From contig CAWHIL010000003.1 in assembly GCA_963829505.1 (NCBI GenBank), positions 930,001 to 994,000 on the forward strand: DNA of 64,000 nucleotides, in the 5' to 3' direction. This DNA is from Roseiarcus sp963829505. Its GTDB lineage: Bacteria > Pseudomonadota > Alphaproteobacteria > Rhizobiales > Beijerinckiaceae. The translations under genes and the position numbers were made by a program. The notes under the pieces are model-generated. The model ran no database searches. It was not told where the DNA came from and saw nothing but the letters and a program-made list of their open reading frames with translations. This document shows positions 1-7,857 of this stretch, in pieces (within the stretch, counting starts at the first letter, position 1; the number at the start of each line of letters is the position of its first letter).

Positions 1-82
1 CCGCGAGGCGCTCGGCCTGCACGGACTTGCCCGCCCCCTCGCCGCCCTCGAGCGTGATGAAGCGGCCCCGCCCGGACGTCAT
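1..82 (-). CDS. tmk: Thymidylate kinase, N-terminal part (runs off the window)
   Basis: Only the first 27 codons are present; the rest lies beyond base 1. The peptide begins MTSGRGRFITLEGGEGAGKS, which is the N-terminus and P-loop (GGEGAGKS) typical of thymidylate kinase, the enzyme that phosphorylates dTMP to dTDP for DNA synthesis. Its ATG overlaps the stop of the upstream carboxypeptidase gene as ATGA, so it is translationally coupled. The order rlpA, dacA, tmk is a familiar one in alphaproteobacteria, which supports the call although little sequence is visible. Confidence 0.85.
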   Translation of the reverse strand, partial: MTSGRGRFITLEGGEGAGKSVQAERLA

Positions 83-1332
83 TTCTGGAAGCGCGCGAGC
101 GCCTCGCGAATGGCGCCGCCGGCGAGTTCGACGCTGGCGTCGAAGGCGCGGCGGGTGAGGCCGCCAAGACCAACGGAGGCGCCGGTCTTCAGCGGCGCGT
201 CGATCACCAGCATGTCGTCACGCCAGACCTTCAGATGGCCAGCGTCCCTGCCCTTCTCGACCGGCGCGACGAGCGGGCCGGTGTAGACGATCTTGGCGAC
301 GATCCGGCTCGCGTCGCCGCGCGGCAGATAGAGAAGGATCGGGCTGTCGCTGACGAGCGGAACGTCGCCCGTCTCGCCGCCGTAGACGGAGGCGCCGCCG
401 ACGCGCTCGCCCGCCTCGAACACCGTCCGGTGATCGAACGAATGGAAGCCGTAGTCGAAGAGCTTGCGGGCCTCCTCGGTCCGGTCGGTCGCCGTCTTCT
501 CGCCAAAGGTCACAACGATCAGCCGCGCTCCGTCCTGGACCGCCGTACCCACGAGCCCGTAGGCGCCGTCAGCGGGGTCGGTCGACTTGAGGCCGTCGGC
601 GCCGAGATTTTGCGTGAGGAGCGGATTCTTGTTGAGCTGGTGGATCTTGTTCCAGGTGAAGTCCTTCTCGCCGAAATAGTGATAGTAGTCGGGGTATTCG
701 CGGATGATATGGGCGGCGAGGAGCGCCATGTCGCGCGCCGTCACGCGCTGAGCCGGATCGCCCTTGCCGCGCGGATCGGTGAAGTGCGAATGGCTCATGC
801 CGAGCTCGGCGGCGCGCTTGTTCATCAGGTCCGCGAAGTGCTGCTCCGAGCCGGCCATGCCCTCGGCGAGCGTCATCGCGGCGTCGTTGCCGGACTGGAT
901 GATGAGTCCGCGCAGCAGGTCTTCGATCCTGACCTGGCTGTGCAGCGCGAGAAAGGTCGCGGCGCCGTGCCCGTGCGCTCCACCCTCGCGCCAGGCCCTC
1001 TCCGACACGACAAAGACGTCGTCGAGGTGCAGGCGGCCTTCCTTCAATTCGCGAAAGACGATCTCGGCGGTAAGAAGCTTGGCGGTCGAGGCGGGCGGCG
1101 TCGCGTCGTCGGCGTTCTTTTCGTAGAGCACCGCGCCGCTGTCGTAGTCCTCGATCAGCGCAACGTCGGCGCTCGAGGCGAACGGCGCCGCCCGGCCAGC
1201 CGGGGAAAGGCAGAGGCCGCCGACAATCAGCGCGATCGTCAGCCCGATCAGGCGCACCGGAAATCCTCTGCGAAGGCGCGCCCTAAAAGGCGTCCTCGTC
1301 GGGTTCGGGGAATGCGGCAATGTTCCGCCCAA
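79..1332 (-). CDS. dacA: D-alanyl-D-alanine carboxypeptidase (DacA family)
   Basis: 417 aa. An N-terminal signal segment (residues about 25-48) exports it to the periplasm, where the family trims the terminal D-Ala of peptidoglycan stem peptides. The penicillin-binding signature is visible: STAK (82-85) with the nucleophile Ser82 and Lys85, and SGN (147-149). The third box, normally KTG, reads KST (249-251). A C-terminal beta-rich domain follows, as in DacA and DacF. The n-region before the hydrophobic stretch is long, so the true start may lie some 20 codons in. It follows rlpA by 23 bases and overlaps tmk by four, probably one operon. Confidence 0.88.
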   Translation of the reverse strand: MGGTLPHSPNPTRTPFRARLRRGFPVRLIGLTIALIVGGLCLSPAGRAAPFASSADVALIEDYDSGAVLYEKNADDATPPASTAKLLTAEIVFRELKEGRLHLDDVFVVSERAWREGGAHGHGAATFLALHSQVRIEDLLRGLIIQSGNDAAMTLAEGMAGSEQHFADLMNKRAAELGMSHSHFTDPRGKGDPAQRVTARDMALLAAHIIREYPDYYHYFGEKDFTWNKIHQLNKNPLLTQNLGADGLKSTDPADGAYGLVGTAVQDGARLIVVTFGEKTATDRTEEARKLFDYGFHSFDHRTVFEAGERVGGASVYGGETGDVPLVSDSPILLYLPRGDASRIVAKIVYTGPLVAPVEKGRDAGHLKVWRDDMLVIDAPLKTGASVGLGGLTRRAFDASVELAGGAIREALARFQK

Positions 1333-1355
1333 TCGTGGCGATTCGGCGGCGCGCC

Positions 1356-2471
1356 TCAGTTGTCGTCGCGTCGCGGCGGCTTGACCGTGGCGAGGGCGGC
1401 GCGCGTCAGCCGCTTCACGCGATCCGACGAGGGATCGGCGAAATAGAGCGCCTTCTCTGCGCTCGCGTGCAGTTCGGGACGCGGCGGCGGGAGCACGCCT
1501 TCGGCGTTCGACGCGCGCGGCGGCGCGGCGAGGGCGACCGAGGACGCCCGGCTTGCACTCTCTCCGAGGTCGAACGGGCGCGGCGGCGGCAGCGGAACGG
1601 GTTTACGAGGCTGGCGGATTGGCGTGGCGTCGGGGGCCGCCTCGTCGGGCGCCTGCGCCTGGGGCGCATCGGCGGCTGCGAGCTGCGCGGGCTCGGGCGG
1701 TGGAGGCGGGGCTGGCGCAGGCGCGGGAGGGGGCTCGTAGGCGGCAGGCTGCGGGGCCGTCGCTTGCGAGCCGAACAGGCCGCCGAGCGGCGAGGCCGCG
1801 GCGACCATGACCCCGGCGCCGAGCCCATCGATGCTGGCCGGCGAACCGTCGGTGCGCAGCGAGGCGAGCAGCATGGAATCGTCCGAGCCTTCGAGCGGCG
1901 CGCGCCCGACATATTCGACCTTGACCTTCGCCGTGCCCGCGCCCTTGAAGTCGAGCACGTCTGCGGCGCGCGACGAGACGTCCATCACCCGGCCGCCATG
2001 ATAGGGCCCGCGGTCGTTGACGCGCACGATCACCGAATAGCCGTTGTCGAGGTTGGTCACCCGCGCATAGCTCGGCAGCGGCATCGTCGGGTGGGCCGCG
2101 GTGATCGACCCCATGTCGTAGACCTCGCCGTTGGCGGTGCGGCGGCCGTGGAAGGCCGCCCCGTACCACGAGGCCATGCCGACGGCGGTGTAGGACGACA
2201 TCTCGGAGGGGACGTAGGTGTGGCCGGCGACGTGATAGGCGTGGCCGACGAGATATTGGCCGCCGCCCTTCGGGACCGGATCGCCGTCGGCGATCATCTT
2301 CTGGCTGGCGTGGCCGTACTTCTTCTGGGAGAAATATTCGTTTCCGTGCGCATAGTGCTGCTGCGCGGTCGGGGTGGCGCAGCCGGCGAGGGCGAGCGCG
2401 GCGAGGACGCCGGCGGCTCCGAGCCGGACGCCTCCTGCGACGGCGGGACCGATGCGACGCGACGGAATCAT
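1356..2471 (-). CDS. rlpA: RlpA-type septal ring lytic transglycosylase lipoprotein
   Basis: 371 aa from the chosen ATG; an in-frame ATG 14 codons upstream (base 2513) is also possible. The N-terminus is a lipoprotein signal ending in the lipobox LAGC, so the mature protein is lipid-anchored. A double-psi beta-barrel follows, with the RlpA signatures GMASWYG, RTANGE and VRVNDRGPY. The family cuts naked glycan strands during septation. The C-terminal half is proline- and alanine-rich and looks disordered; no SPOR domain is evident, unlike E. coli RlpA. It heads the rlpA-dacA-tmk unit. Confidence 0.88.
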   Translation of the reverse strand: MIPSRRIGPAVAGGVRLGAAGVLAALALAGCATPTAQQHYAHGNEYFSQKKYGHASQKMIADGDPVPKGGGQYLVGHAYHVAGHTYVPSEMSSYTAVGMASWYGAAFHGRRTANGEVYDMGSITAAHPTMPLPSYARVTNLDNGYSVIVRVNDRGPYHGGRVMDVSSRAADVLDFKGAGTAKVKVEYVGRAPLEGSDDSMLLASLRTDGSPASIDGLGAGVMVAAASPLGGLFGSQATAPQPAAYEPPPAPAPAPPPPPEPAQLAAADAPQAQAPDEAAPDATPIRQPRKPVPLPPPRPFDLGESASRASSVALAAPPRASNAEGVLPPPRPELHASAEKALYFADPSSDRVKRLTRAALATVKPPRRDDN

Positions 2472-2789
2472 CGAAGCCTGTCCGCACGCGGACGACCGCG
2501 CCGCACGCGCCATGAAGGCTCTCGCGCCGATGTTTTCCCGCCGACCGTCAGGGGTGACGTCCCTACCAGATCCTCAACGCCGCTCGGCACTCTTGATCCT
2601 GCTTCGTTTCGATTTCGCTAAGGGGGCCGCCGGAATCCGCCGCCCGCTCCCTTTTGGCCATGAGACGCGCACACCTGCCGCGAGATCGCGGCGAGAACGT
2701 GGCCGCCGTGAGACCGAGGCCGTCGGCAAATCGTAGCAATGTGGCCCGGGGGGACGGCCCACGCCCCGGTTCGCGACAATCTCGAGCGC

Positions 2790-2980
2790 GGAAAAAGACG
2801 GCGGCGGCCGGATGCATGCCTCCGGCCGCCAAAGTTGTGGGAAGTCCCGGATCGCCGGAGGACGCTGCAAAAGCCCTCCGGGTGGTGCGGACCCGTCGCC
2901 TCCCGTGGCCGCATGACGCGAAGGGAAAGAGGGGGTTCAGAACCCTTCGCTTCCCGAACTTTATCGGAGCGGCTCGCTTG
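2790..2980 (-). ncRNA. Candidate structured small RNA (unidentified)
   Basis: No open reading frame here is convincing, but the minus strand reads as a small RNA gene. A long-range closing stem pairs 2831-2844 with 2950-2962 (AAAGTT and GGGAAG against AACTTT and CTTCCC). Inside it are a perfect 8-bp stem, 2918-2925 with 2943-2950 (GCGAAGGG/CCCTTCGC), and a 7-bp stem CCGGAGG/CCTCCGG around 2850-2880. It ends in a 10-bp GC hairpin followed by a T run, and a promoter-like sequence sits just upstream. The length, about 190 nt, is in the range of 6S RNA, but I do not recognise a conserved 6S core and the fold looks multibranched. Confidence 0.5.
2792..2830 (-). terminator. Intrinsic terminator-like hairpin of the candidate small RNA
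   Basis: On the minus strand 2830-2821 and 2812-2803 form a perfect 10-bp stem (GGCGGCCGGA/TCCGGCCGCC) with an 8-nt loop. A run of five T follows at 2796-2792 after six intervening bases, so the U tract is slightly displaced from the stem. Confidence 0.5.
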
Positions 2981-3619
2981 GACTCTGCATAGACAGAATT
3001 TCGCCTTATTGCAACAGAGAAGTCGTTAAACCGTTATATTCGCTTAGCGATGACGCAGAATTGCCAATGCTCGAATGCCCATTTCCGGGTATTAATTAAG
3101 GCGCGATGAATAATCGTCTGGCGGTCGCTAAAGATGTATTCGGGACAACATTGAAACTATTTTTTAGCGACCCAGGCGACGCCTCTAGGTCAACAGGGTT
3201 CTCGCCCTGACGGTGGGCGAAAATCTGAAGGGGGTTAGCGTTTGTTTCGCCGCACTTGCCTGCGACCTGCTTCCGCGAGCCGAACCTCGCGCGAACAGTT
3301 GCAAATGCGGACTTGTGTAGACTTGCGGGGGGATACCGACGGTCTGCGGACAGTCGCGGTTCCTGCGGTGTGCGCAGAACGACCGCACCGGGCGGTCTGC
3401 AGTCCGCCCGGAGCTGTCTAAGCCGCCTGAGACCGCGCGCGCTTGCGGACCAGGCGACCTGGGAAGAGATTTACACGGTTCGCGGGCGTTCCGGAAAGGG
3501 CGCCGCCGCGTAAGCAGGCCGCGCGAATTGTCGCACCGGCGCGACATGTAATGTTCGCAAGGGCTTGGCGACGCAGGCTTGGCGGCAAGGCCCCGTCGAC
3601 AATCTTGGCGGCGAGCGTC
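2981..3619. other. Gene-free region with inverted repeats
   Basis: No credible coding sequence is seen on either strand. The part from about 2990 to 3180 is markedly AT-richer than its surroundings. A 10-bp perfect inverted repeat (GGTCGCTAAA at 3123-3132, TTTAGCGACC at 3163-3172) encloses 30 bases and can be extended imperfectly by CTGG/CCAGG. A 24-bp imperfect palindrome (CCGGGCGG / CCGCCCGG) lies at 3388-3411. I cannot assign a function. Confidence 0.5.
2986..3014 (-). promoter_or_regulatory. Putative sigma-70 promoter for the candidate small RNA
   Basis: On the minus strand TTGCAA (3014-3009) and TATGCA (2991-2986) are separated by exactly 17 bases, in an AT-richer patch. Initiation would fall near 2979, just before the closing stem of the candidate RNA. 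Confidence 0.4.
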
Positions 3620-3696
3620 TGGCGACTCCGGCAGGGCTCGAACCTGCGACCTGCCGCTTAGAAGGCGGCTGCTCTATCCAGCTGAGCTACGGAGCC
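3620..3696 (-). tRNA. tRNA-Arg (anticodon TCT)
   Basis: 77 nt including an encoded CCA end. The minus strand folds as a complete cloverleaf: acceptor GGCTCCG/CGGAGTC, D stem GCTC/GAGC, anticodon stem GCCGC/GCGGC with loop CTTCTAA, and T arm GCAGG-TTCGAGC-CCTGC. The anticodon TCT reads AGA codons. Confidence 0.95.
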
Positions 3697-3724
3697 GGCG
3701 GTACGCGGCGTTCGGACGATGGCG

Positions 3725-4027
3725 TCAGTGCGACCAGGGCACGATGCGGTTCGGCGCGAAATTCTCGGAGTAGGACAAGAGCCGTCGCTCCTCCGGCTTC
3801 GGCTCCTCGACCCGGTAGACGATGCCGTTGCGCTCGGCGTAGGCGATCGCCTCGTCCTTCGAGCCGAAGGTCAGCTTGATCTGCGCCTTCATGTCGCCCG
3901 AGCCGGTCCAACCCATGAGCGGATCGATGAAACGCGGTTCGTCGGGCGCATATTCCAGCGTCCAGTCCTGCTTGCCCTTGCCCGACTGCATTGCAGTCTT
4001 GGCGCGCTTGAAGATTCTCGCGGTCAT
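3725..4027 (-). CDS. NADH dehydrogenase accessory subunit (NDUFS4-like, ETC complex I subunit conserved region)
   Basis: 100 aa. It begins MTARIFKRAKTAMQSG and contains IDPLMGWTGSGDM and the end SYSENFAPNRIVPWSH, the pattern of the ETC complex I subunit family related to mitochondrial NDUFS4 (18 kDa). In alphaproteobacteria this is an accessory subunit of respiratory complex I, on the matrix/cytoplasmic arm. The start at 4027 is preceded by AGGA at good spacing; a longer frame upstream would run into the tRNA. It is a single gene set between two tRNA genes, away from the nuo cluster, as usual. Confidence 0.9.
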   Translation of the reverse strand: MTARIFKRAKTAMQSGKGKQDWTLEYAPDEPRFIDPLMGWTGSGDMKAQIKLTFGSKDEAIAYAERNGIVYRVEEPKPEERRLLSYSENFAPNRIVPWSH

Positions 4028-4055
4028 GAAACGTTCCTGAGGAGGCCACCCGAAT

Positions 4056-4132
4056 TGGTCGGGGCAGCCGGATTCGAACCGGCGACCTGAAGTACCCAAA
4101 ACTTCCGCGCTACCGGGCTGCGCTATACCCCG
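4056..4132 (-). tRNA. tRNA-Pro (anticodon TGG)
   Basis: 77 nt with encoded CCA. Acceptor CGGGGTA/TGCCCCG, D stem GCGC/GCGC, anticodon stem GAAGT/ACTTC with loop TTTGGGT, and T arm GCCGG-TTCGAAT-CCGGC all pair. The anticodon TGG reads CCA and other proline codons. Confidence 0.95.
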
Positions 4133-4565
4133 TCGTCGCCCGCGTGGCTAACATGCGCGCGCGTCCCGGACAAGGAGAACGCCGGTCAAGTCCCCGGCGC
4201 GATCGACCCCGCAAAAGCGGATCGGGCCGAAACGCGATGATCTCCCGTGGCTCCGTCCTCCCTGGGTCCGCCGCGGCAAAGAACGGCGAGCGCCCCCGGG
4301 ACCTCGGCGGATGAAACGTCCGCCGGTACGGGCTGAATTTCAAGAGCACGACTGGTGTCTTGTGGGCCGAGGCCGTCGCAAATGCCGCAGGGAGACCAGG
4401 CAAACGACAGAGACGTCTCCTTTCCCGTACCATTCATAGTTAACACGAATAGCCTGGGGCCCTGTCGCAAATCTGACCAGGCCCGCGTCGTTCAGGTTTG
4501 ACGACCGTTGAGATAGCCGCTAGTCCTATTGTTGGTTGTGTGGTGACTGCGTAGGGGCGTCGTCA
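4133..4565. promoter_or_regulatory. Intergenic region upstream of the PEP-CTERM gene
   Basis: No gene is seen. The nonamer GTCGCAAAT occurs twice (4375-4383 and 4464-4472); the second copy is part of an imperfect palindrome, TGTCGCAAATCTGACC (4463-4478), about 90 bases before the PEP-CTERM start. A weak promoter-like TTGACG (4498-4503) with TAGTCC 17 bases on lies between them. These are candidate control sites only. Confidence 0.3.
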
Positions 4566-5260
4566 ATGAAAGCTTTCAGTTTCCTCGCGTTTGGCCTTGC
4601 GGCCGCGCTTGCCGCGACTTCCGCCTCGGCGGCCAGCCTCATCCTCGACGGCAATTTCAGCGAAGGCGGAAGCGTTGGAAGCCCCGGCTATGCGACCTAC
4701 AACACCGGCCAGGCTGTCGGGGGCGGATCGCCCTGGACCGTCGGCGTCGACGCGAACAACGGCGGCATGACCAGCGTCGACCTGATCGGGACGTATTGGC
4801 CGAGCCCGCCCTCGGGCGGCTATAGCGTCGATCTCGACGGCACAATCAATCCGGGCGCCCGGACAATTCGGTCGGGTCGATCTATCAGACCTTCAATGTG
4901 GCGGTCGCGGGCGAATACGCTCTGAGCTACTACCTCTCGGGCAATACGGGCGGGCCTCCCTCGCCGAAGCTCTACTCGGTCACGGTCGGGGGAATTACCG
5001 TTCCCGGCTCGACCGCCAACAGCGCCTACAACAGCCAATGGACCCTGGTGACCGAAGACGTGTTCCTCAACGCGGGGTCGAACACCCTGACGTTCGCCAG
5101 CCTCGACAGTCCCCAGAACGGTCAGAACGGGCCGGTGATCGGCGGCGTGTCGCTCATGTCCGTTCCGGAGCCGTCGACCTGGGCGATGATGGCGCTCGGC
5201 TTCGCAGGGGTTGGTTTCGCCGGCCGGCGCTTCCGCGGCCGGAAGCTCGCCGCGATCTGA
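4566..5260 (+). CDS. PEPxxWA-CTERM secreted protein, DUF642-like (single-base frameshift)
   Basis: About 231 aa if repaired. The N-terminus is a signal peptide (MKAFSFLAFGLAAALAATSA). The body resembles DUF642 carbohydrate-binding-like proteins (LDGNFSEGG, then NSVGSIYQTF, YALSYYLSGN). The C-terminus is a PEP-CTERM sorting signal, VPEPSTWAMMALGFAG followed by a short basic tail, processed by an exosortase, so the protein is exported and probably tied to surface polysaccharide. Reading shifts from one frame to another at about 4858-4860, where one C appears to be missing from a CCC run; with it restored the protein is continuous. No exosortase gene is in this window. Start chosen at the ATG directly before the signal peptide. 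Confidence 0.8.
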
Positions 5261-5288
5261 TCGCACAAGGCTTCCGCGATTTTGCCAA

Positions 5289-5314
5289 GGCCGCCCGGGT
5301 TCGGGCGGCCTTTT
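5289..5314 (+). terminator. Rho-independent terminator after the PEP-CTERM gene
   Basis: A perfect 9-bp stem GGCCGCCCG/CGGGCGGCC with a 4-base loop is followed directly by TTTT (5311-5314), 28 bases after the stop codon. It may also help terminate the convergent acyl-CoA dehydrogenase transcript. Confidence 0.85.
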
Positions 5315-5327
5315 GCTTGCGCGCGCC

Positions 5328-6464
5328 TCAGCCCGCCAGCGCCCTTGCGATCACCAACTTCTGGATGTCGCTCGTGCCCTCATAGATCTGGCAGACGCGC
5401 ACGTCGCGGTAGATGCGCTCGACCGGATAGTCCGCGAGATAGCCGTAGCCGCCGTGAACCTGGATGGCGTCCGAGCAGACGCGCTCGGCGGTCTCGGAGG
5501 CGAAGAGTTTCGCCATCGAGGCTTCCTTGAGGCAGGGCAGCTTGGCGTCGCGCAAGGCGGCCGCGTGCAGGACCATCTGCTCGGCCGCCTCGATCTTCGT
5601 CGCCATGTCGGCGAGGCGGAAGGCGACGGCCTGATGCTCGATGATCGGCTTGCCGAACTGGATGCGCTCCTTGGCGTAAGCGAGCGCCGCGTCGAAGGCG
5701 CCGCGCGCCATGCCGACCGCCTGCGCGGCGATGCCGATGCGCCCGCCCTCGAGATTGGCGAGCGCGATCTTCAGGCCCTGCCCTTCTTCGCCGAGCCGCT
5801 GGCTCGCCGGGATCCGCATCTCGTCGAAGGTGATCGCGCAGGTGTCGGACGCGTGCTGGCCGAGCTTCAGTTCGACCTTCGAGACGACGTAGCCCCTGGT
5901 GTCGGTCGGCACGATGAAGGCGGAAATCCCCTTTTTTCCCGCGTCTGGGTCGGTGACGGCGAAGACGATCGCCACATGGCCGTTCTTGCCGGAGGTGATG
6001 AACTGCTTCGAACCTGTTAGAATGTAAGATGAATTTCCGTCTCGCCGCGCCCGCGTCCTGATCGCGGCGGCGTCGGAGCCGGCGCCGGGCTCGGTCAGGC
6101 AGAACGCGCCGATCTTCTCGCCGCGCGCCATGGGCTTGAGGAATTCCTCGCGCTGCGCGTCGGTGCCGAAATTCGCGATCGGCATGCAGCCGACGCCATT
6201 GTGCACCGTCATGATGGTCGAGACCGCGCCGCAGCCGGCGGCGATCTCCATCGCGGCCATCGCATAGGAGACGTAGTCCGTCCCCACGCCGTCCCATTCG
6301 GGCGGCACCGTCATGCCCATGAAGCCGAGCGCGCCCATCTCGGCGATCGCCTGCGCCGGAAATTCGTGCGCGCGGTCCCAGGCTTCCGCGTTCGGCTTCA
6401 GCTTCTCCTCGGCGAAACTCCGCGCCATGTCGCGGATCGCCGTCTGCTCCTCGGTCGGGATCAT
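5328..6464 (-). CDS. Acyl-CoA dehydrogenase
   Basis: 378 aa, the usual length. Flavin enzyme that introduces the alpha-beta double bond of an acyl-CoA and passes electrons to electron-transfer flavoprotein. Signatures include GAFCLTEPGAGSDA and FITSGKNG around the flavin site, ERIQFGKPI, and the C-terminal VCQIYEGTSDIQ with the catalytic-base position Glu362. It is closest in style to short/branched-chain dehydrogenases; substrate chain length cannot be read from the sequence. Its ATG overlaps the thiolase stop as ATGA, so the two are coupled steps of one beta-oxidation-type operon. Confidence 0.92.
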   Translation of the reverse strand: MIPTEEQTAIRDMARSFAEEKLKPNAEAWDRAHEFPAQAIAEMGALGFMGMTVPPEWDGVGTDYVSYAMAAMEIAAGCGAVSTIMTVHNGVGCMPIANFGTDAQREEFLKPMARGEKIGAFCLTEPGAGSDAAAIRTRARRDGNSSYILTGSKQFITSGKNGHVAIVFAVTDPDAGKKGISAFIVPTDTRGYVVSKVELKLGQHASDTCAITFDEMRIPASQRLGEEGQGLKIALANLEGGRIGIAAQAVGMARGAFDAALAYAKERIQFGKPIIEHQAVAFRLADMATKIEAAEQMVLHAAALRDAKLPCLKEASMAKLFASETAERVCSDAIQVHGGYGYLADYPVERIYRDVRVCQIYEGTSDIQKLVIARALAG

Positions 6465-7648
6465 GCCGCCTCCAGCGCGATTGCGGTTGCTTCGCCGCCG
6501 CCGATGCAGAGCGAGGCGACGCCGCGCTTCGCGCCTGCCTGTTTCAGCGCCGCGAGCAGGGTCACCATGATCCGCGCCCCCGAGGCGCCGATCGGATGGC
6601 CGAGCGCGCAGGCGCCGCCGTGAACGTTGATCCTGTCGTGCGAGACGCCGATCTCGCGCATCGCGATCATGGCGACGACGGCGAAGGCCTCGTTGACCTC
6701 CCAGAGGTCGACGTCGGACGCCTTCCAGCCGACCTTGTCGAGGAGCGTCCGGATCGCCCCGACCGGGGCGGACGGGAATTTCGCCGGCAGACCGGCGAAG
6801 GTCGCGTGGCCGAGGATGGTCGCAAGCGGCGCCACCCCCCGCGTCCCGGCTTCCGACCGGCGCATGAGGACGAGCGCCGCCGCTCCGTCGGAGATCGACG
6901 ACGAATTGGCGGCCGTCACCGTGCCGCCGTCGCGGAAGGCGGCCTTCAGCGTCGGGATCTTTTCCGGCTGCGCCTTGAGCGGCTGCTCGTCGACGCTGAT
7001 TGTCACGTCGCCCTTGCGGCCCTTGACGACGACAGGCGCGATCTCGGCGGCGAAGCTTCCGTCCTTGCCGGCCTTCAGCGCCCGGTCGAGGGAAGCCAGC
7101 GCATAGGCGTCCTGCGCCTCGCGCGAGAACTGGTACGCCTGGGCGGCGTCCTCGGCGAAAGTCCCCATGAGCCGGCCGCGCTCGTAGGCGTCCTCGAGCC
7201 CGTCGAGGAACATCGAGTTCATCACCCGGTCGTGGCCCATCCGGTAGCCGGCGCGGGCGCGCGGCAGGAGATAGGGCGCGTTGGTCATGCTCTCCATGCC
7301 GCCAGCGACCATCACCCTGTTGGTCCCCGCAAGCAGCATATCATGAGCGAACATGGCGGCCTTCATGCCCGAGCCGCACATCTTGTTGATGGTGGTGCAG
7401 CCCGCGGCGTCGGGCAGGCCCGCGGCGCGCGACGCCTGACGGGCGGGCGCCTGCCCCTGCCCGGCCGGCAGGACGCAGCCCATGACGACCTCCTCGACGT
7501 CCGCCTTCTTCACGCCCGCCCGCTCGACCGCGGCGGCAATTGCGACCGCGCCAAGCTCAGGCGCGCTCACGGCGGCGAAGTCGCCCTGCAAACCGCCCAT
7601 TGGCGTGCGGGCTGCGCCGACAATGACGACGGGGTCGGATGAGGACAT
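6461..7648 (-). CDS. Acetyl-CoA C-acyltransferase (thiolase)
   Basis: 395 aa. Thiolase of the degradative/biosynthetic acetoacetyl-CoA type, catalysing exchange between two acetyl-CoA and acetoacetyl-CoA or the last step of beta-oxidation. The three catalytic boxes are intact: Cys91 in NKMCGSGMKA, His351 in GGACALGHPIGASG, and Cys381 in ASLCIGGGEA. It sits directly upstream of the acyl-CoA dehydrogenase with a four-base overlap. A role in polyhydroxybutyrate synthesis is possible, but no phaB or phaC is nearby. Confidence 0.92.
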   Translation of the reverse strand: MSSSDPVVIVGAARTPMGGLQGDFAAVSAPELGAVAIAAAVERAGVKKADVEEVVMGCVLPAGQGQAPARQASRAAGLPDAAGCTTINKMCGSGMKAAMFAHDMLLAGTNRVMVAGGMESMTNAPYLLPRARAGYRMGHDRVMNSMFLDGLEDAYERGRLMGTFAEDAAQAYQFSREAQDAYALASLDRALKAGKDGSFAAEIAPVVVKGRKGDVTISVDEQPLKAQPEKIPTLKAAFRDGGTVTAANSSSISDGAAALVLMRRSEAGTRGVAPLATILGHATFAGLPAKFPSAPVGAIRTLLDKVGWKASDVDLWEVNEAFAVVAMIAMREIGVSHDRINVHGGACALGHPIGASGARIMVTLLAALKQAGAKRGVASLCIGGGEATAIALEAA

Positions 7649-7733
7649 GCAGGTTCGCTCCTGAAGGCGGTGGGGCTGTCGCGACTATGTAAGCCGACCG
7701 CCGCGTTTTGAGGAGGGGATCACAGGCGACGAC

Positions 7734-7837
7734 CTCGTCCTGAGGAGCGGCGCCGAAGGCGACGCGTCTCGAAGGACGTTCGCTGACCGCCTGCTGGCCG
7801 TCCTTCGAGACGCCGCTTCGCGGCTCCTCAGGACGAG
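7734..7837. repeat. Long palindromic intergenic repeat, copy 1
   Basis: Left arm 7734-7778 starts CTCGTCCTGAGGAGC and ends GTCTCGAAGGACG; right arm 7799-7837 is its near-perfect reverse complement. It lies in the spacer between acyl-CoA synthetase and thiolase genes. The same arms recur at 28864-28979, so this is a dispersed family; similar palindromes are widespread in Rhizobiales genomes. Confidence 0.9.
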
Positions 7838-7857
7838 GGTCTGGGACGCGACTACCC

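Noticed and set aside
2803..2980. Direct assignment of the RNA candidate as 6S RNA or SRP RNA
   Set aside because: No conserved SRP loop and no recognisable 6S bubble; the internal stems suggest a branched fold, so it is left unnamed.
2563..2992. Several overlapping open frames on both strands
   Set aside because: They overlap each other and the structured-RNA signals; none has a start site or recognisable protein features.
3185..3547. 120-codon minus-strand frame in the gene-free stretch
   Set aside because: Composition is serine/arginine-rich without domain, no ribosome site, and it crosses palindromic sequence.
4365..4425. Cyclic-di-GMP (GEMM-I)-like riboswitch upstream of the PEP-CTERM gene
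   Set aside because: Only the GTCGCAAA and CAGGG bits recall the GEMM core; the two helices and tetraloop receptor cannot be drawn.
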